64,000 nucleotides of DNA from the NCBI GenBank assembly GCA_963717215.1, contig CAVQVS010000013.1, forward strand, positions 307,266-371,265, in the 5' to 3' direction. This stretch comes from Roseiarcus sp963717215 (GTDB lineage: Bacteria > Pseudomonadota > Alphaproteobacteria > Rhizobiales > Beijerinckiaceae). A program made the translations under genes and the position numbers. Under the pieces are notes generated by a model. It made no database searches, had not been told where the DNA came from, and saw nothing but the letters and a program-made list of their open reading frames with translations. Every line of letters begins with the position of its first letter. Position 1 is the stretch's first letter. Below are positions 41,170 through 51,301 of the stretch, one piece after another.

Positions 41170-42500
41170 ATGCGGCGCCTGACGTACCGGCTTTTGATCT
41201 TGCTCGCCCTGGCGCTGCTCGCGCTCGGGGCGGCGGCGCAGCTTGCGCTCATTCACACTCCCGTTCCCCCGCTCGGCTTCATTGCGGCGGGCGCGATCCT
41301 GGGGTTGCTGCTCGCGGTCGCGCAGGCTTCCGCTCGTCGCTCGCCGACCGATCGTGTTCCTGCTTACGCTGGCTTTCCTGGCGGCGCTGACCGGCGGCCT
41401 CGCCTATTTCCAGTTCGTCATCAAGCCGCCGATGGTCAAGGGCTTCATCAGCGCCGCCTTCGCGCCGAAGCCGACGGCGGTGGCGGCCGAGGCGGTGAAA
41501 GCCGAGAAATGGCCTCCTGAGCTGACCGCGATCGGGACCTTGCGCGCCTATCAGGGCGTCCTCATCGCGCCTCAGCGGCCGGGGTGGTGACCGCGAAGCA
41601 TTTCGAGTCGGGCGAAGACGTCGAAGCGGGCGCGCTGCTCATCAATATCGACGATTCGGTCGAGCAGGCCGACCTCGCCAATGGCCTTGCGCAATTGAAG
41701 AACGCCGATGCGACGCTCGCGCGCCAGAAGACGCTCGTCGCGCAGGGCAATACCCCCCAATCGACCGTCGACACGGCGCTCGCGACCCGCGATTCGGCGG
41801 CGGCGACCGTCGAGCGAACGCGCGCCATCATCGCCCAGAAGGCGATCAAGGCGCCCTTCGCCGGCAGGCTCGGCCTGCGCAATGTCGATCTCGGGCAATA
41901 TGTCGCGGTGGGCACGAGCCTGGTGACGCTGCAGCAGCTTGACCCGATCTACGCCGACTTTCCCGTGCCCGAGGAGGCTTTGCGCTCGCTCGCCGTCGGT
42001 CAGATCGTCAGCATGACCGTCGACGCCATCCCCGGCCGCAGTTTCGAGGGCAAGATCGAGGCGATCGACGCGCGCGTCAGCGCCGAATTCGCGCAACGTC
42101 ACCGCCCGCGCCGTGTTCGCCAACCCGGACCGCAAGCTTTTGCCCGGCATGTTCGCCAATCTGACGGTCACGACGGGCGAACCGGCTTCCGTGCTGACCG
42201 TGCCCCGCACCGCGATCGTTTACAGTCTCTACGGCGACAATGTCTTCGTCGTCAGGGCGATCCCGCATGGGCGCGAGCAGGGCGGGCGTCAGCGACAAGG
42301 GCGGCCCGAGCGGCCTCATCGTCGATCGGCGCTTCGTGAAGGTCGGTCCGGCGCGCGGCGAGAGAATTGCGATCGAGGAGGGCTTAAGGGCGGGCGAGCG
42401 CGTGGTGACCGCCGGCCAGATCAAGCTGCAGGCCTACATGCCGGTCACGATCGACGAAACGGCCGCGCTTCCGCCGCCTGCCGAAACGCCCCGGCCGTGA
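41170..42500 (+). CDS. RND efflux periplasmic adaptor (HlyD/MFP family), several frameshifts
   Basis: The adaptor linking the RND pump to an outer-membrane channel. The conserved path, spread over frames, is: a hydrophobic anchor (IVFLLTLAFLAALTGGLAYF), PPELTAIGTLRAYQGVLIAPQ, the lipoyl half HFESGEDVEAGALLINID, a coiled coil (about 41690-41830), IKAPFAGRLGLRNVDLGQYV, and the beta-barrel region LLPGMFANLTVTTGEPASVL. Breaks lie near 41340, 41580, 42090 and 42270. The first 55 residues from 41170 (MRRLTYRLLILLALALLALG) are two more hydrophobic segments that could instead be a separate small membrane protein. The stop lies 10 bp before the pump gene. Confidence 0.8.
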
Positions 42501-42510
42501 CGGATCGCCG

Positions 42511-45500
42511 ATGAACGCCTTCACCGATCTCTTCATCCGCCGGCCGGTGCTGGCGACCGTGGTCAGCCTGCTCATTCTGCTGGTCGGCGGACTGGCCGCC
42601 TTCCGGCTTCAGGTTCGGCAGTTTCCCGAGACCTCGAACACCACGATCACCATCACCACGACCTATCCCGGCGCCGCGGCCGACGTCATCAAGGGCTTCA
42701 TCACGACCCCGATCGAGCAGGCGGTGGCGAGCGCCGAGGGCATCGACACGCTGGTCTCGACCTCGCAGCAGAACACCTCGACCATCACGCTCAATCTGCG
42801 TCTCGACGCCAATCCGGACCGGGCGATGGCCGACACCCTGTCCAAGGTCAATCAGGTGCGCGGGCTTCTGCCGCGCGACGCCAACGATCCGGTCGTGGTC
42901 AAGCAGACAGGCCAGGGCTTCGCGCTCATGTACCTGTCGTTCAACTCGGAGGTGATGACCCCGTCCCAGATCACCGACTATCTGACCCGCGTCGTCCAGC
43001 CGCTCCTGCAAACCGTCGAACGGCGTCGCCAACGCCCAGATTCTCGGCGGCCAGACCTTCGCCATGCGCATCTGGCTCGACCCGACCCGCATGGCGTCGC
43101 TGGGGGTGACCGCCGAACGACTGTGCGAGCCGCGCTCGCCGCCAACAATTTCACCACCGCCGCCGGCGAGGTCAAAGGCGACTACACCCAGATCAGCGTC
43201 AACGCGCTGACCTCTCTCGACAGCGCCAAGGCGTTCGGCCAGCTGGTGATCGCGACCCACGGCGACGCGCTGGTGCGCCTCGGCGACGTCTCGAAAATCG
43301 AGCTCGGGCCGCAAAGCGTCGATTCCTCGTCGGTCTTCGACGGCCTCAAGGCCGTGTTCGTCGGCATCTATGGCACGCCGGAGGCCAATCCGCTGACCGT
43401 GATCGACGGCGTGCGCGCGATCATGCCGAGCATCCAGAGCCAGTTGCCGACGGGCTTGAGAGCCACGATCGCCTACGATTCGACCACCTTCATCCGCGCC
43501 TCGATCTATGAAGTCGCCAAGACGCTCGCCGAAGCGGCGGCGATCGTGATCGTGGTGATTTTCCTCTTTCTCGGCAATCTGCGTTCGACCTTCATCCCGA
43601 TCGTCACCATCCCGCTTTCGCTCATCGGCGTGATGATCGCGCTGATGGCGCTCGGCTATTCGATCAATCTGCTCACGCTGCTGGCGCTGGTGCTCGGCAT
43701 CGGTCTCGTGGTCGACGACGCGATTGTGGTGGTGGAGAACATTCACCGCCACATCGAGGAGGGCATGACGCCGTTCGACGCGGCGATCCGGGGCGCGCAC
43801 GAGATCGCGCTGCCGATCATCGCCATGACCATCACGCTCGCCGCGGTTTACGCGCCGATCGGCTTTGTCTCCGGCGTGACCGGGCGTTCTCTTTCGCGAA
43901 TTCGCCTTCACCCTGGCGGGCGCCGTCATCGTCTCGGGCTTCATTGCGCTGACGCTCTCGCCGATGATGTGCTCGAAGCTGCTCAGCCGCGAGAAGAACG
44001 AAACCTGGTTCGCGCGGAAACTCGATGGCGCCTTCTTAAGCCTTCGCCGCGCCTACAAGCGCCGCCTCCACAGCTCGCTCAACTTCCGCGCGCTCACCAT
44101 GCTGATCCTGGTCGGCGTGCTGGCGCTGACCGCCGTCATGTACGCTGACGACCCCGCGCGAGCTCGCGCCGGAAGAGGACCAGGGCATCCTGCTCTCGCT
44201 GATCAAGACGCCGCAGATCGGCAACCTCGACTATACCGAGCAGGCGACGCAGCGGCTGTATGACGGCGTGCGCGGGACGCCGGAAATCGCGCACGTTTTC
44301 ACCATCAACGGCTCCGCCGGCGTCCGCAACGCCTTCGCCGGCTTTCTGCTCAAACCCTGGGACGAGCGGAGCAAGAACCCAGAAGCAGGTTCTGGGCGAG
44401 CTCAGCCCGAAATTCCTCGCCGTTCCGCAGGCGCAGGTGCAGGCGTTTTCGCCTCCGGCGCTGCCCGGCTCGACCGGCGGCGCGCCGATGCAGTTCGTCA
44501 TCCGCACCACCGGCGACTACACGACGCTCGCCGACGTCGCGCTCAAGATGCAGCAGGCGGCGCGCGAGAGCGGCCTCTTCCTGTTCACGGACGTCGACCT
44601 CAAATTCGACACGCCGCAACTCGAGTTCAAGGTCGACGCCGACAAGGCGAACCGCATCGGCGTCAACATGTCCGATGTCGGCACGGCGCTGGCGACCATG
44701 CTCGGCGGCAATTACGTCAATCTGTTCAGCCTTTACGGCCGCAGCTATCAGGTCATTCCCCAGGCGCCGCGCGAGTTCCGCTTCGATCCCAGCTGGCTGA
44801 CCCGCTATCAGGTGCGCACCACCAACGGCGAGCTCGTTCCCCTGTCGGCGGTGGCGACGGTCTCGGAAAACGTGCAGCCCAACGCGCTGACCAGCTTCCA
44901 GCAGCTCAATTCCGCCACCCTGTCGGGCGTGCCCTTCCCCGGCCACACGCTCGGCGAAGCGCTCGATTTCCTGACCGCGAAATCGAAAGAGATTTTCCCG
45001 GAGGGCTACACCTATGACTTCCAGGGCGATTCCCGCCAGTACGAGCAGGAGGGCAACGCGCTCGTCTATGTGTTCGTGTTCGCGCTCATCGTCATCTATC
45101 TGGTGCTGGCTGCGCAATACGAGAGCTTCCGCGATCCGCTCATCATTCTCATCGCCTTGCCGACGGCTTTGTTCGGCGCGCTTCTGCCGCTCAACGTCGG
45201 CGGCGTCCTCGGCTTCGCCAGCATCAACATCTATTCGCAGATCGGCCTCGTCACGCTGATCGGCCTCATTTCCAAGCACGGCATCCTGATGGTCGATTTC
45301 GCCAACCGGCTGCAGGAAACCCACGGCCTCTCGCGCCGCGCCGCGATCGAGGAGGCGGCGGCGGTGCGGTTGAGGCCGATCCTGATGACGACCGCGGCGA
45401 TGGTGGTCGGCATGGCGCCGCTGATCTTCGCCACCGGCGCCGGCGCGGTCTCGCGCTTCAACATCGGCGTCACCATTTTCTTCGGCATGGCGATCGGCAC

Positions 45501-45678
45501 GCTGTTCACGCTGTTCGTCACCCCGGCGGTTTACACGTTCCTCGCCCGCGACCACGCGGCGCTGATGGCGAAGGAGAAGGCGCTCGGGCATATCAAGGAG
45601 GAGAAGTCGAGGTCGGCTGAAGGGGCGCGGCGCCAAAGGCTTCGCGCGCCGCTCTCTTCCCGAGCCAGGCCGCCTTGA
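42511..45678 (+). CDS. RND efflux pump, inner-membrane transporter (about five frameshifts)
   Basis: The proton-driven drug/metabolite exporter (AcrB/MexF class). MNAFTDLFIRRPVLATVVSL is the standard opening helix; LGIGLVVDDAIVVVENIHRH in helix 4 holds the two Asp of the proton relay; VTLIGLISKHGILMVDFANR is the helix 10 block with its Lys, and TLFVTPAVYTFLARDH closes the membrane part. Frame breaks occur near 43020, 43110, 43890, 44150 and 44370; each side resumes in conserved family sequence with little loss. At 43020, for instance, one extra A converts TVDGVANAQ. The gene would encode about 1050 residues. It is broken as written, probably by sequence errors. Confidence 0.85.
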
Positions 45679-46014
45679 GATCCGCGAGGCTAGAGCAGGC
45701 GCGGACGACAAATGATTGCAGGAAATTAGAAATCAGGCTAGGCTGGCGCGATGAACGATCCTGCTTTTCGCCATGACGGTGAGCCCCTGCCCAAGGGGGA
45801 GCGGGTGGAAGAGGCCACGAGAAATTATTTTCTGTGTTTATCCCGCATAACCCATTGAAAAGGCTCGATTCGGACGAGAGAATCCAAGGAAATCCAAGGA
45901 AATCCAACACGCAAAAGCCGAGGTTTTGGCGCCGAGAACGCGTCGAGGCAAGACAATCCAAACGAATTGGACGCTCGCCTTAGTCACATTTGGTATACGT
46001 ATAATAATAGACAA
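45679..46014. other. Intergenic region with 10-bp tandem repeat
   Basis: About 336 bp with no gene I can support. It contains nearly three copies of AATCCAAGGA (45881-45907) and a short plus-strand frame from 45751 (MNDPAFRHDGEPLPKGERVE, 35 residues) without a clear ribosome site. A minus-strand frame over it has the feel of a transcribed dispersed repeat rather than a protein. The region is AT-richer than its surroundings. Confidence 0.45.
45881..45907. repeat. Short tandem repeat (AATCCAAGGA x 2.7)
   Basis: Two full copies and one partial copy of AATCCAAGGA in direct tandem, in an intergenic region. Such runs can change length by slippage. Confidence 0.8.
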
Positions 46015-46788
46015 TCAACTCGATCGTCCGCCCGCAAGGCCATCGATCAGCGCCTTCAGCGTCGTCGCCGTCGAGGCGTCGACCTCCCCGTCGATCAGAT
46101 CTGGCCGGAAATGGCGCTGGAAGGCCGTGACCACCTGCCGCGTCTGGCGGTCGTAGATCCCTGTGATCTCGACCCCGTAGCCATAGAGCGCCAGCATCGC
46201 CTGCACCGCCCGCACGGACGGGCCTTCCTCCTCATGGGCGAACAATGGCGAGCCGGTCAGAGGCGCGGGTTCAGTCCAATGGCCGACGCCGCTCCGCCAC
46301 AACGCGCCCCACGGAAAACCTTCCCCCGGATCGCGCTTGCGCGCCGGCGCTATATCGGAATGGGCGAGGACCCGCTCGGGCGCCATCGCCCAGCGGGCGC
46401 AAATGTCGCGCGCGAGCGCAATCGTCGCGTCGATCTGACGGTCGGGAAAGGGCGGCGAGCCGCCCTCGTGTCCCGGATTGACGATCTCGATCCCGATCGA
46501 GGCCGAGTTCAGGTCGGTTTCCCCCTTCCACGAACCCCTGCCCGCGTGCCAGGCGCGGTCGCGCTCCGCAACCAATTGATCGATCGAGCCGTCTTCCCAA
46601 ATGAGATAGTGCGACGACACCTCGCAGGCAGGATCGGTCAGCGCCTTCAGCGCGGCGGCGCCTGTCGGCATGCCCGTATAATGCAGGATGAGGCAATTGG
46701 GGCCGCCATAGTTCCGACGCTCGCCGGAGTTGGGCGAGGGAACGAAGCGGGAGACGAGCCGGCTATCCGGCCAAAGCCGCGCGGTCAT
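46015..46788 (-). CDS. N-acetylmuramoyl-L-alanine amidase (AmpD-like) with peptidoglycan-binding domain
   Basis: A zinc amidase of 257 residues from the ATG at 46788. The N-terminal Amidase_2 domain shows LILHYTGM (zinc His), SSHYLIWEDGSIDQLV, SIGIEIVNPGHEGG, and VLAHSDIAPARKRDPG with the second zinc His and the Asp. The C-terminal ~70 residues are a PG_binding_1 domain (SVRAVQAMLALYGYGVEITG, VVTAFQRHFRPD). No signal peptide is evident, so it is probably the cytoplasmic AmpD-type enzyme that cleaves anhydro-muropeptides during wall recycling. Confidence 0.9.
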   Translation of the reverse strand: MTARLWPDSRLVSRFVPSPNSGERRNYGGPNCLILHYTGMPTGAAALKALTDPACEVSSHYLIWEDGSIDQLVAERDRAWHAGRGSWKGETDLNSASIGIEIVNPGHEGGSPPFPDRQIDATIALARDICARWAMAPERVLAHSDIAPARKRDPGEGFPWGALWRSGVGHWTEPAPLTGSPLFAHEEEGPSVRAVQAMLALYGYGVEITGIYDRQTRQVVTAFQRHFRPDLIDGEVDASTATTLKALIDGLAGGRSS

Positions 46789-46871
46789 GTTTCGCGGCCA
46801 CAGGCGCGCCCAGGCCCTTATAGCGCCGCGCCATGGCAAGAACTAGCCATGGCGCGTGAAGATTGGATCGA

Positions 46872-47168
46872 TCAGTACCAGGCGCGGCAGACGCGGTGGC
46901 CGTAGCCGTCCCAGCCCCATCGCGCGCAATGTCCGTGATAGCGCGGCGCCGTGACGGAGTTGCCGATCAGCGCGCCCGTGCCGGCGCCGATGAGGCCGCC
47001 GGCAATTGCGCCGCCGGCGCTACCACCAGTGAGCGCCGATCCGATCAGCGCGCCGCCGCCGGCGCCGAGCGCGCCGCCGACCAGCGTGCCCTGTTGTTGT
47101 TGGGGCGTATAGCAGCCCGAAACGGAGAGCGCGCCAACGAGAGCCAATGCGGTCAGAGTTTTCTTCAT
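46872..47168 (-). CDS. Glycine-zipper outer-membrane lipoprotein, copy 1
   Basis: A 98-residue lipoprotein: signal MKKTLTALALVGALSVSG then lipobox Cys19, followed by QQQQGTLVGGALGAGGGALIGSALTGG and a second Gly-rich hairpin, as in OmpA-like/SlyB-type Gly-zipper 2TM domains. The C-terminus (CARWGWDGYGHRVCRAWY) is an Arg/Tyr/Cys-rich tail shared with the two following copies. The start at 47168 has GGGGGGAAAG immediately upstream. It probably sits in the outer-membrane inner leaflet; role unknown. Confidence 0.82.
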   Translation of the reverse strand: MKKTLTALALVGALSVSGCYTPQQQQGTLVGGALGAGGGALIGSALTGGSAGGAIAGGLIGAGTGALIGNSVTAPRYHGHCARWGWDGYGHRVCRAWY

Positions 47169-47185
47169 CTTTCCCCCCTTTGGGT

Positions 47186-47479
47186 TCAATAGAAAGCGGT
47201 GCAGACGCGGTTGTTGTTATAGTCGTAGCCATACTGGGCGCAACGCCCGCTGGGAGCCGTCACGGCGTTTCCAACTAAAGCGCCGGTTCCCGCGCCAATC
47301 AAGCCCCCGGCGATGGCGCCGCCCGCGCTGCCGCCGGAAACCGCCGAGCCGAGCAGCGCCCCCGTGCCCGCGCCGATCGCGCCGCCGGCAAGCGTCCCCG
47401 TCTGCTGTTGTTGCGTCTGGCAGGCCGACAGCGAGAGGGCGCCGGCCAGGCCAAGCGCCAGAATAAGAGTCTTCTTCAT
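47186..47479 (-). CDS. Glycine-zipper outer-membrane lipoprotein, copy 2
   Basis: 97 residues, with leader MKKTLILALGLAGALSLSA, lipobox Cys20, TGTLAGGAIGAGTGALLGSA and AGGLIGAGTGALVGNAVTAP, ending CAQYGYDYNNNRVCTAFY. Very close to copies 1 and 3, so the three arose by tandem duplication. It lies 17 bp upstream of copy 1 on the same strand. Confidence 0.84.
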   Translation of the reverse strand: MKKTLILALGLAGALSLSACQTQQQQTGTLAGGAIGAGTGALLGSAVSGGSAGGAIAGGLIGAGTGALVGNAVTAPSGRCAQYGYDYNNNRVCTAFY

Positions 47480-47491
47480 GTTCTCTTTGCC

Positions 47492-47845
47492 TCAGTAAAA
47501 AGCTGTGCAGACGCGGTTGCCATTGTAATCATACGCCCACTGGGCGCAACGGCGCGGGGGCGGTCCGCCGTAATAACCGCCAGGCGGCGGCCCGCCATAG
47601 CCATAGCCATAATAGCCGCCGGGCGGAGTAGACGCCGAACCGATCAGTGCGCCTGAACCGGCCCCGATCGCGGCGCCGGCGAGCGCCCCGCCGGCGCTGC
47701 CGCCCGATACCGCCGAACCGATAAGAGCGCCCGTGCCCGCGCCCAAGGCGCCGCCCAGGAGCGCGTTCTGCTGTTGGGGCGTCTCGCAGGCGGACACGCT
47801 CACAGCCGCGGCAAACGCCAGCGAAAGCGCCAAGATCCTTGTCAT
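47492..47845 (-). CDS. Glycine-zipper outer-membrane lipoprotein, copy 3 with Gly/Pro/Tyr insert
   Basis: 117 residues from the ATG at 47845: leader MTRILALSLAFAAAVSVSA, lipobox Cys20, the same Gly-zipper pair, then an extra insert (GGYYGYGYGGPPPGGYYGG) before the shared tail CAQWAYDYNGNRVCTAFY. A frame extending upstream to 48343 is not coding; it crosses the rnpB gene. First gene of the three-gene set, transcribed away from rnpB. Confidence 0.84.
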   Translation of the reverse strand: MTRILALSLAFAAAVSVSACETPQQQNALLGGALGAGTGALIGSAVSGGSAGGALAGAAIGAGSGALIGSASTPPGGYYGYGYGGPPPGGYYGGPPPRRCAQWAYDYNGNRVCTAFY

Positions 47846-48045
47846 GCGATGCAAACTCCCGTCCGTTTCATCCCGAGAACCCCCAAACTCGCTTCGCCAC
47901 GTCTCGAAGCCGTTGGCCGAAACAGATGCGGCAGGAGCAATACCAGTCCGCTTGGGCGCGACAATCCCATAATTCCGTCGAGGCTTCAATGAACAAGCAG
48001 GCTCATTGGTTCCCGCGCCTCCGGCTTGGAAGGTCTTGTTTATGC

Positions 48046-48074
48046 TTGACCGCCCTTGGCCGAAACCCCTATGC
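48046..48074 (+). promoter_or_regulatory. Promoter of rnpB
   Basis: A -35 box TTGACC (48046-48051), 17-base spacer and -10 box CTATGC (48069-48074), placing transcription start about 7 bases later at the first base of the RNase P RNA. Confidence 0.7.
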
Positions 48075-48081
48075 GTTCTCC

Positions 48082-48486
<405 letters not shown>

Positions 48487-48544
48487 GTTTGCTTCGCGTC
48501 TCGTTCAAAGTCGGTTCAATACGAACCAAACCCGAAAGGCGACG

Positions 48545-49155
48545 ATGCTGCGCGCTGAAAAAGTCATTCCGGCCGGCGATTGGTCGGGCGCCCGGCGGAT
48601 ACGGTCGTGCTCGACTTCGACGCGCGTTATCGCCGGCGCGTCACCATGACCGGCGTCGGCGGGCTCGAATTCCTGCTCGACCTCGCGGAAGCGACAATGC
48701 TGCGCGGCGGCGACGGGTTGCGGCTCGAGGACGGGCGCGTGGTGGAGGTGGTCGCCGAGCCCGAACCGCTGGCGGAAATCCGAGCCGCCGACCTTCTCGC
48801 CCTGACCCGCGTCGCCTGGCACTTCGGCAACCGCCATCTACCGACAGAGATCATGCCAAAGGCGCTCCGGATCCGCCGCGATCCGGTGATCGAGGCGATG
48901 GTCGAGGGCCTGGGCGCCCGAGTCATCGCGCTTCAGGCGCCGTTCAACCCCGAAGGCGGCGCCTATGCCAAGGCCGAGAGCGGCTCGCCCAGCGCTCACC
49001 CGCACGGCCATGATTACGCGCATCACGACCATGATCATGGGGACGACCACGACCATCATCATCACGACCACGATCATGGACACCCCGATCACGCGCACGA
49101 CCACGCCAGCTGCGATCATCCAGATCACCAGCATGATCATGGGCGGCGCCAATGA
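48545..49155 (+). CDS. ureE: Urease accessory nickel chaperone UreE, one frameshift
   Basis: It delivers Ni2+ to the UreDFG complex. The start MLRAEKVIPAGDWSGA is the UreE opening; a missing C in a CCC run near 48590 shifts the frame, after which PADTVVLDFDARYRRRV continues as expected. The core includes WHFGNRHLPTEIMPKALRI with the metal-binding His, and ARVIALQAPFNPEGGAY. The C-terminal tail (from about residue 150) is extremely His/Asp-rich and would store several nickel ions. It lies just downstream of rnpB and ahead of ureF and ureG. Urease structural genes are not in the window. Confidence 0.88.
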
Positions 49156-49200
49156 CCTTGAAGCCGAACGCCCCGAGCTCCCCATGACGGCTCTGCGCCC

Positions 49201-49911
49201 GTGACCATCTCGGGCTTTCCGGCGTCTGACGCGTCTGACGCCAACGCGGCATTGCTTCCCCTGATGCTCTGGCTGTCGCCGGCTTTCCCGGTTGGCTCGT
49301 TCGCCTATTCGCAAGGATTGGAATGGGCGGTGGAGAGCGGCGACATCCAAGACGCCCGTTCGCTCGGCGGTTGGTTGGTCGATCTCCTGACCTTCGGCGC
49401 CCCGCGCGCCGACGCTTTCCTGTTCGCCGAGTGCTTTCGCGCCGCCATGGCCGAAGATTGGGAAGCCCTCGCAGAGGCAAACGAGCTGGCCATCGCGCTC
49501 GCCAACTGCGCCGAACGGCGCCTGGAGACCACGTCTCAAGGCGCGGCCTTCGTCCTCGCCGCTCGCGCCGCTTGGGATTGTGAGCCCCTGCGTCAGCTTT
49601 CGCTCAGGGAGCGCGTAGCCTATCCGGCGGCGGTCGCCTCGGCGAGTGCGGGGCAGGGGTTGCCGCTCGAAGCGAGCCTTCAGGCCTTCCTTTTGGCCCA
49701 GATCGCCGCCGCGGTCTCTGCTGTCGTGCGCCTTGGGCCGATTGGCCAGACAGATGGCCAGAAGATCCAGGCGACGCTCATCCCCCGCATACGCGCGCTG
49801 GCCCGCGAGGCCTTTGGCTCCAGCCTGGCCGATCTTGGCTCCTGCGCGTTCCACTCCGACATCGCCGCCATGCGTCACGAGACGCAATATTCGAGACTGT
49901 TCCGATCATGA
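49201..49911 (+). CDS. ureF: Urease accessory protein UreF
   Basis: 236 residues. MLWLSPAFPVGSFAYSQGLEWAVESG is the UreF signature and CAFHSDIAAMRHETQYSRLFRS its conserved C-terminus, which contacts UreG. UreF acts with UreD to gate GTP hydrolysis by UreG during nickel insertion. The start is GTG at 49201, since the ATG upstream (49183) hits a stop after seven codons. It overlaps ureG by four bases. Confidence 0.92.
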   Translation: MTISGFPASDASDANAALLPLMLWLSPAFPVGSFAYSQGLEWAVESGDIQDARSLGGWLVDLLTFGAPRADAFLFAECFRAAMAEDWEALAEANELAIALANCAERRLETTSQGAAFVLAARAAWDCEPLRQLSLRERVAYPAAVASASAGQGLPLEASLQAFLLAQIAAAVSAVVRLGPIGQTDGQKIQATLIPRIRALAREAFGSSLADLGSCAFHSDIAAMRHETQYSRLFRS

Positions 49912-50564
49912 CCAGCCAGCAACCTCTTCGCGTCGGCATCGGCGGCCCTGTCGGCTCCGGCAAGACCGCGCTCATGGAGCAATTGTGCAAGCGCTTGCGC
50001 GACCAGCTCGAGATCGCCGCCATCACCAACGACATCTACACCAAGGAGGACGCCCGCATTCTGGTCGAGGCGGGGGCGCTTGCGCCTGAGCGGATCCTCG
50101 GCGTCGAGACCGGCGGTTGCCCCCATACCGCGATCCGCGAGGACGCTTCGATCAATCTCGCGGCGGTCGCGGAAATGCGCAAGCGGTTCGACAATCTCGA
50201 TCTGATCCTTATCGAATCGGGCGGCGACAACCTTGCGGCGACGTTCTCGCCCGAACTCGCCGATCTTACGATCTATGTCATCGACGTCTCGGGCGGCGAG
50301 AAAATACCCCGTAAAGGCGGCCCGGGCATAACGCGCTCGGACCTGCTGGTGATCAACAAGATCGACCTCGCCCCTTACGTCGGCGCCTCGCTCGAGGTTA
50401 TGACGACGGACGCGCTCACGATGCGCAAGGGCCGTCCATTCGTGCTCGCGAACATGAAAATAGGGGAAGGGATGGAGGCGATTATGGCCTTCCTGAGCCT
50501 CAAGGGCGGGCTCACAATCGCCGAGCCCTGGGCGCAACCCGCGCCGAGACGACCCCGACCGTAG
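49908..50564 (+). CDS. ureG: Urease accessory GTPase UreG
   Basis: 218 residues. P-loop GGPVGSGKT (residues 12-20), TNDIYTKEDARIL with the switch region, VETGGCPHTAIREDAS with the Cys-Pro-His nickel site, and LLVINKIDLAPYVG as the NKxD-type base-recognition block. The start codon overlaps the ureF stop (ATGA). Energises nickel insertion into the urease active site. Confidence 0.95.
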   Translation: MTSQQPLRVGIGGPVGSGKTALMEQLCKRLRDQLEIAAITNDIYTKEDARILVEAGALAPERILGVETGGCPHTAIREDASINLAAVAEMRKRFDNLDLILIESGGDNLAATFSPELADLTIYVIDVSGGEKIPRKGGPGITRSDLLVINKIDLAPYVGASLEVMTTDALTMRKGRPFVLANMKIGEGMEAIMAFLSLKGGLTIAEPWAQPAPRRPRP

Positions 50565-50608
50565 AATTTTTCGTCTCCGGCGAATTGGAACTTTGATCGA
50601 TTCCGATC

Positions 50609-50623
50609 GTTCACACTGTGAAC
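50609..50623. promoter_or_regulatory. Palindromic operator before the TetR gene
   Basis: GTTCACA-C-TGTGAAC is a perfect 7+1+7 inverted repeat, 19 bases ahead of the TetR start codon. It is well placed for autoregulation by the TetR protein. Confidence 0.6.
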
Positions 50624-50642
50624 ACGGATAGACGAGGTTCAA

Positions 50643-51230
50643 ATGGACGCCATGCGGTCCTATCGGCACGGGAACCTTCCAGTCGCGCTATTAGCGGCGG
50701 CGCGAGAGATTCTGGACGAAAACGGGTTGCACGCAGTTGGACTGCGCGAGACTGCCCGCCGTGTGGGTGTGTCGGCGACGGCGGCCTATCGCCATTTCAC
50801 CAACAAGGAAGATCTCCTTGCCTCCGTCGCGGCCCAGGGTTTCCACGAGCTCGCCGAGGCTATGCAGGGCGCGACGCGGGGCGCTGATCCCCTCATCCGC
50901 GGAGGTCTTGCCTATATCGAGTTCGCGAGCCGAAACCGCGGCCTTTTTCGCCTCATGTTTGGGCCCGTTCTCGCTGAGCGCACGAAATACCCAGCCCTCC
51001 AGGCAGCGAGCGCGGGCGTCGAGGCGATGCTGGTGCGCGGCGTCACCGACATCGACCCGAGGTCTCTCAATGAGAATCACGCGGCCATGGCTGCGTGGGG
51101 CCTCGTCCACGGCCTAGCGCATCTGATTGTCGATGGCTTCTTTCCGGCGACCCGCGCGATGGTCCAGGCGGAGGAAATCCTGGCCAAAGTCAAATTGCCG
51201 AGGCCGTCGGTCTCGGGGCCGACCTCTTAG
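50643..51230 (+). CDS. TetR-family transcriptional regulator
   Basis: 195 residues. The N-terminal helix-turn-helix is LREILDENGLHAVGLRETARRVGVSATAAYRHFTNKEDLL-like (ETARRVGVSATAAYRHFTNK, with the recognition helix AAYRHF), followed by a ligand domain of the WHG class (WGLVHGLAHLIVDG near the C-terminus). ATG at 50643 with GAGG upstream. The target genes are unclear; neither the ure operon nor ccrM looks controlled by the nearby palindrome. Confidence 0.85.
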   Translation: MDAMRSYRHGNLPVALLAAAREILDENGLHAVGLRETARRVGVSATAAYRHFTNKEDLLASVAAQGFHELAEAMQGATRGADPLIRGGLAYIEFASRNRGLFRLMFGPVLAERTKYPALQAASAGVEAMLVRGVTDIDPRSLNENHAAMAAWGLVHGLAHLIVDGFFPATRAMVQAEEILAKVKLPRPSVSGPTS

Positions 51231-51301
51231 CCCCGCGACCGTCTGACGCCGGAGGGGCAACCCACTAACGGGAAGCGCCGGGTGAGCTCAGGGCCCAATG
51301 G

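Noticed and set aside
45593..45961. A 122-residue minus-strand frame next to the amidase
   Set aside because: It overlaps the RND pump end and a tandem repeat, with no ribosome site or family; it looks like repeat-derived noise.
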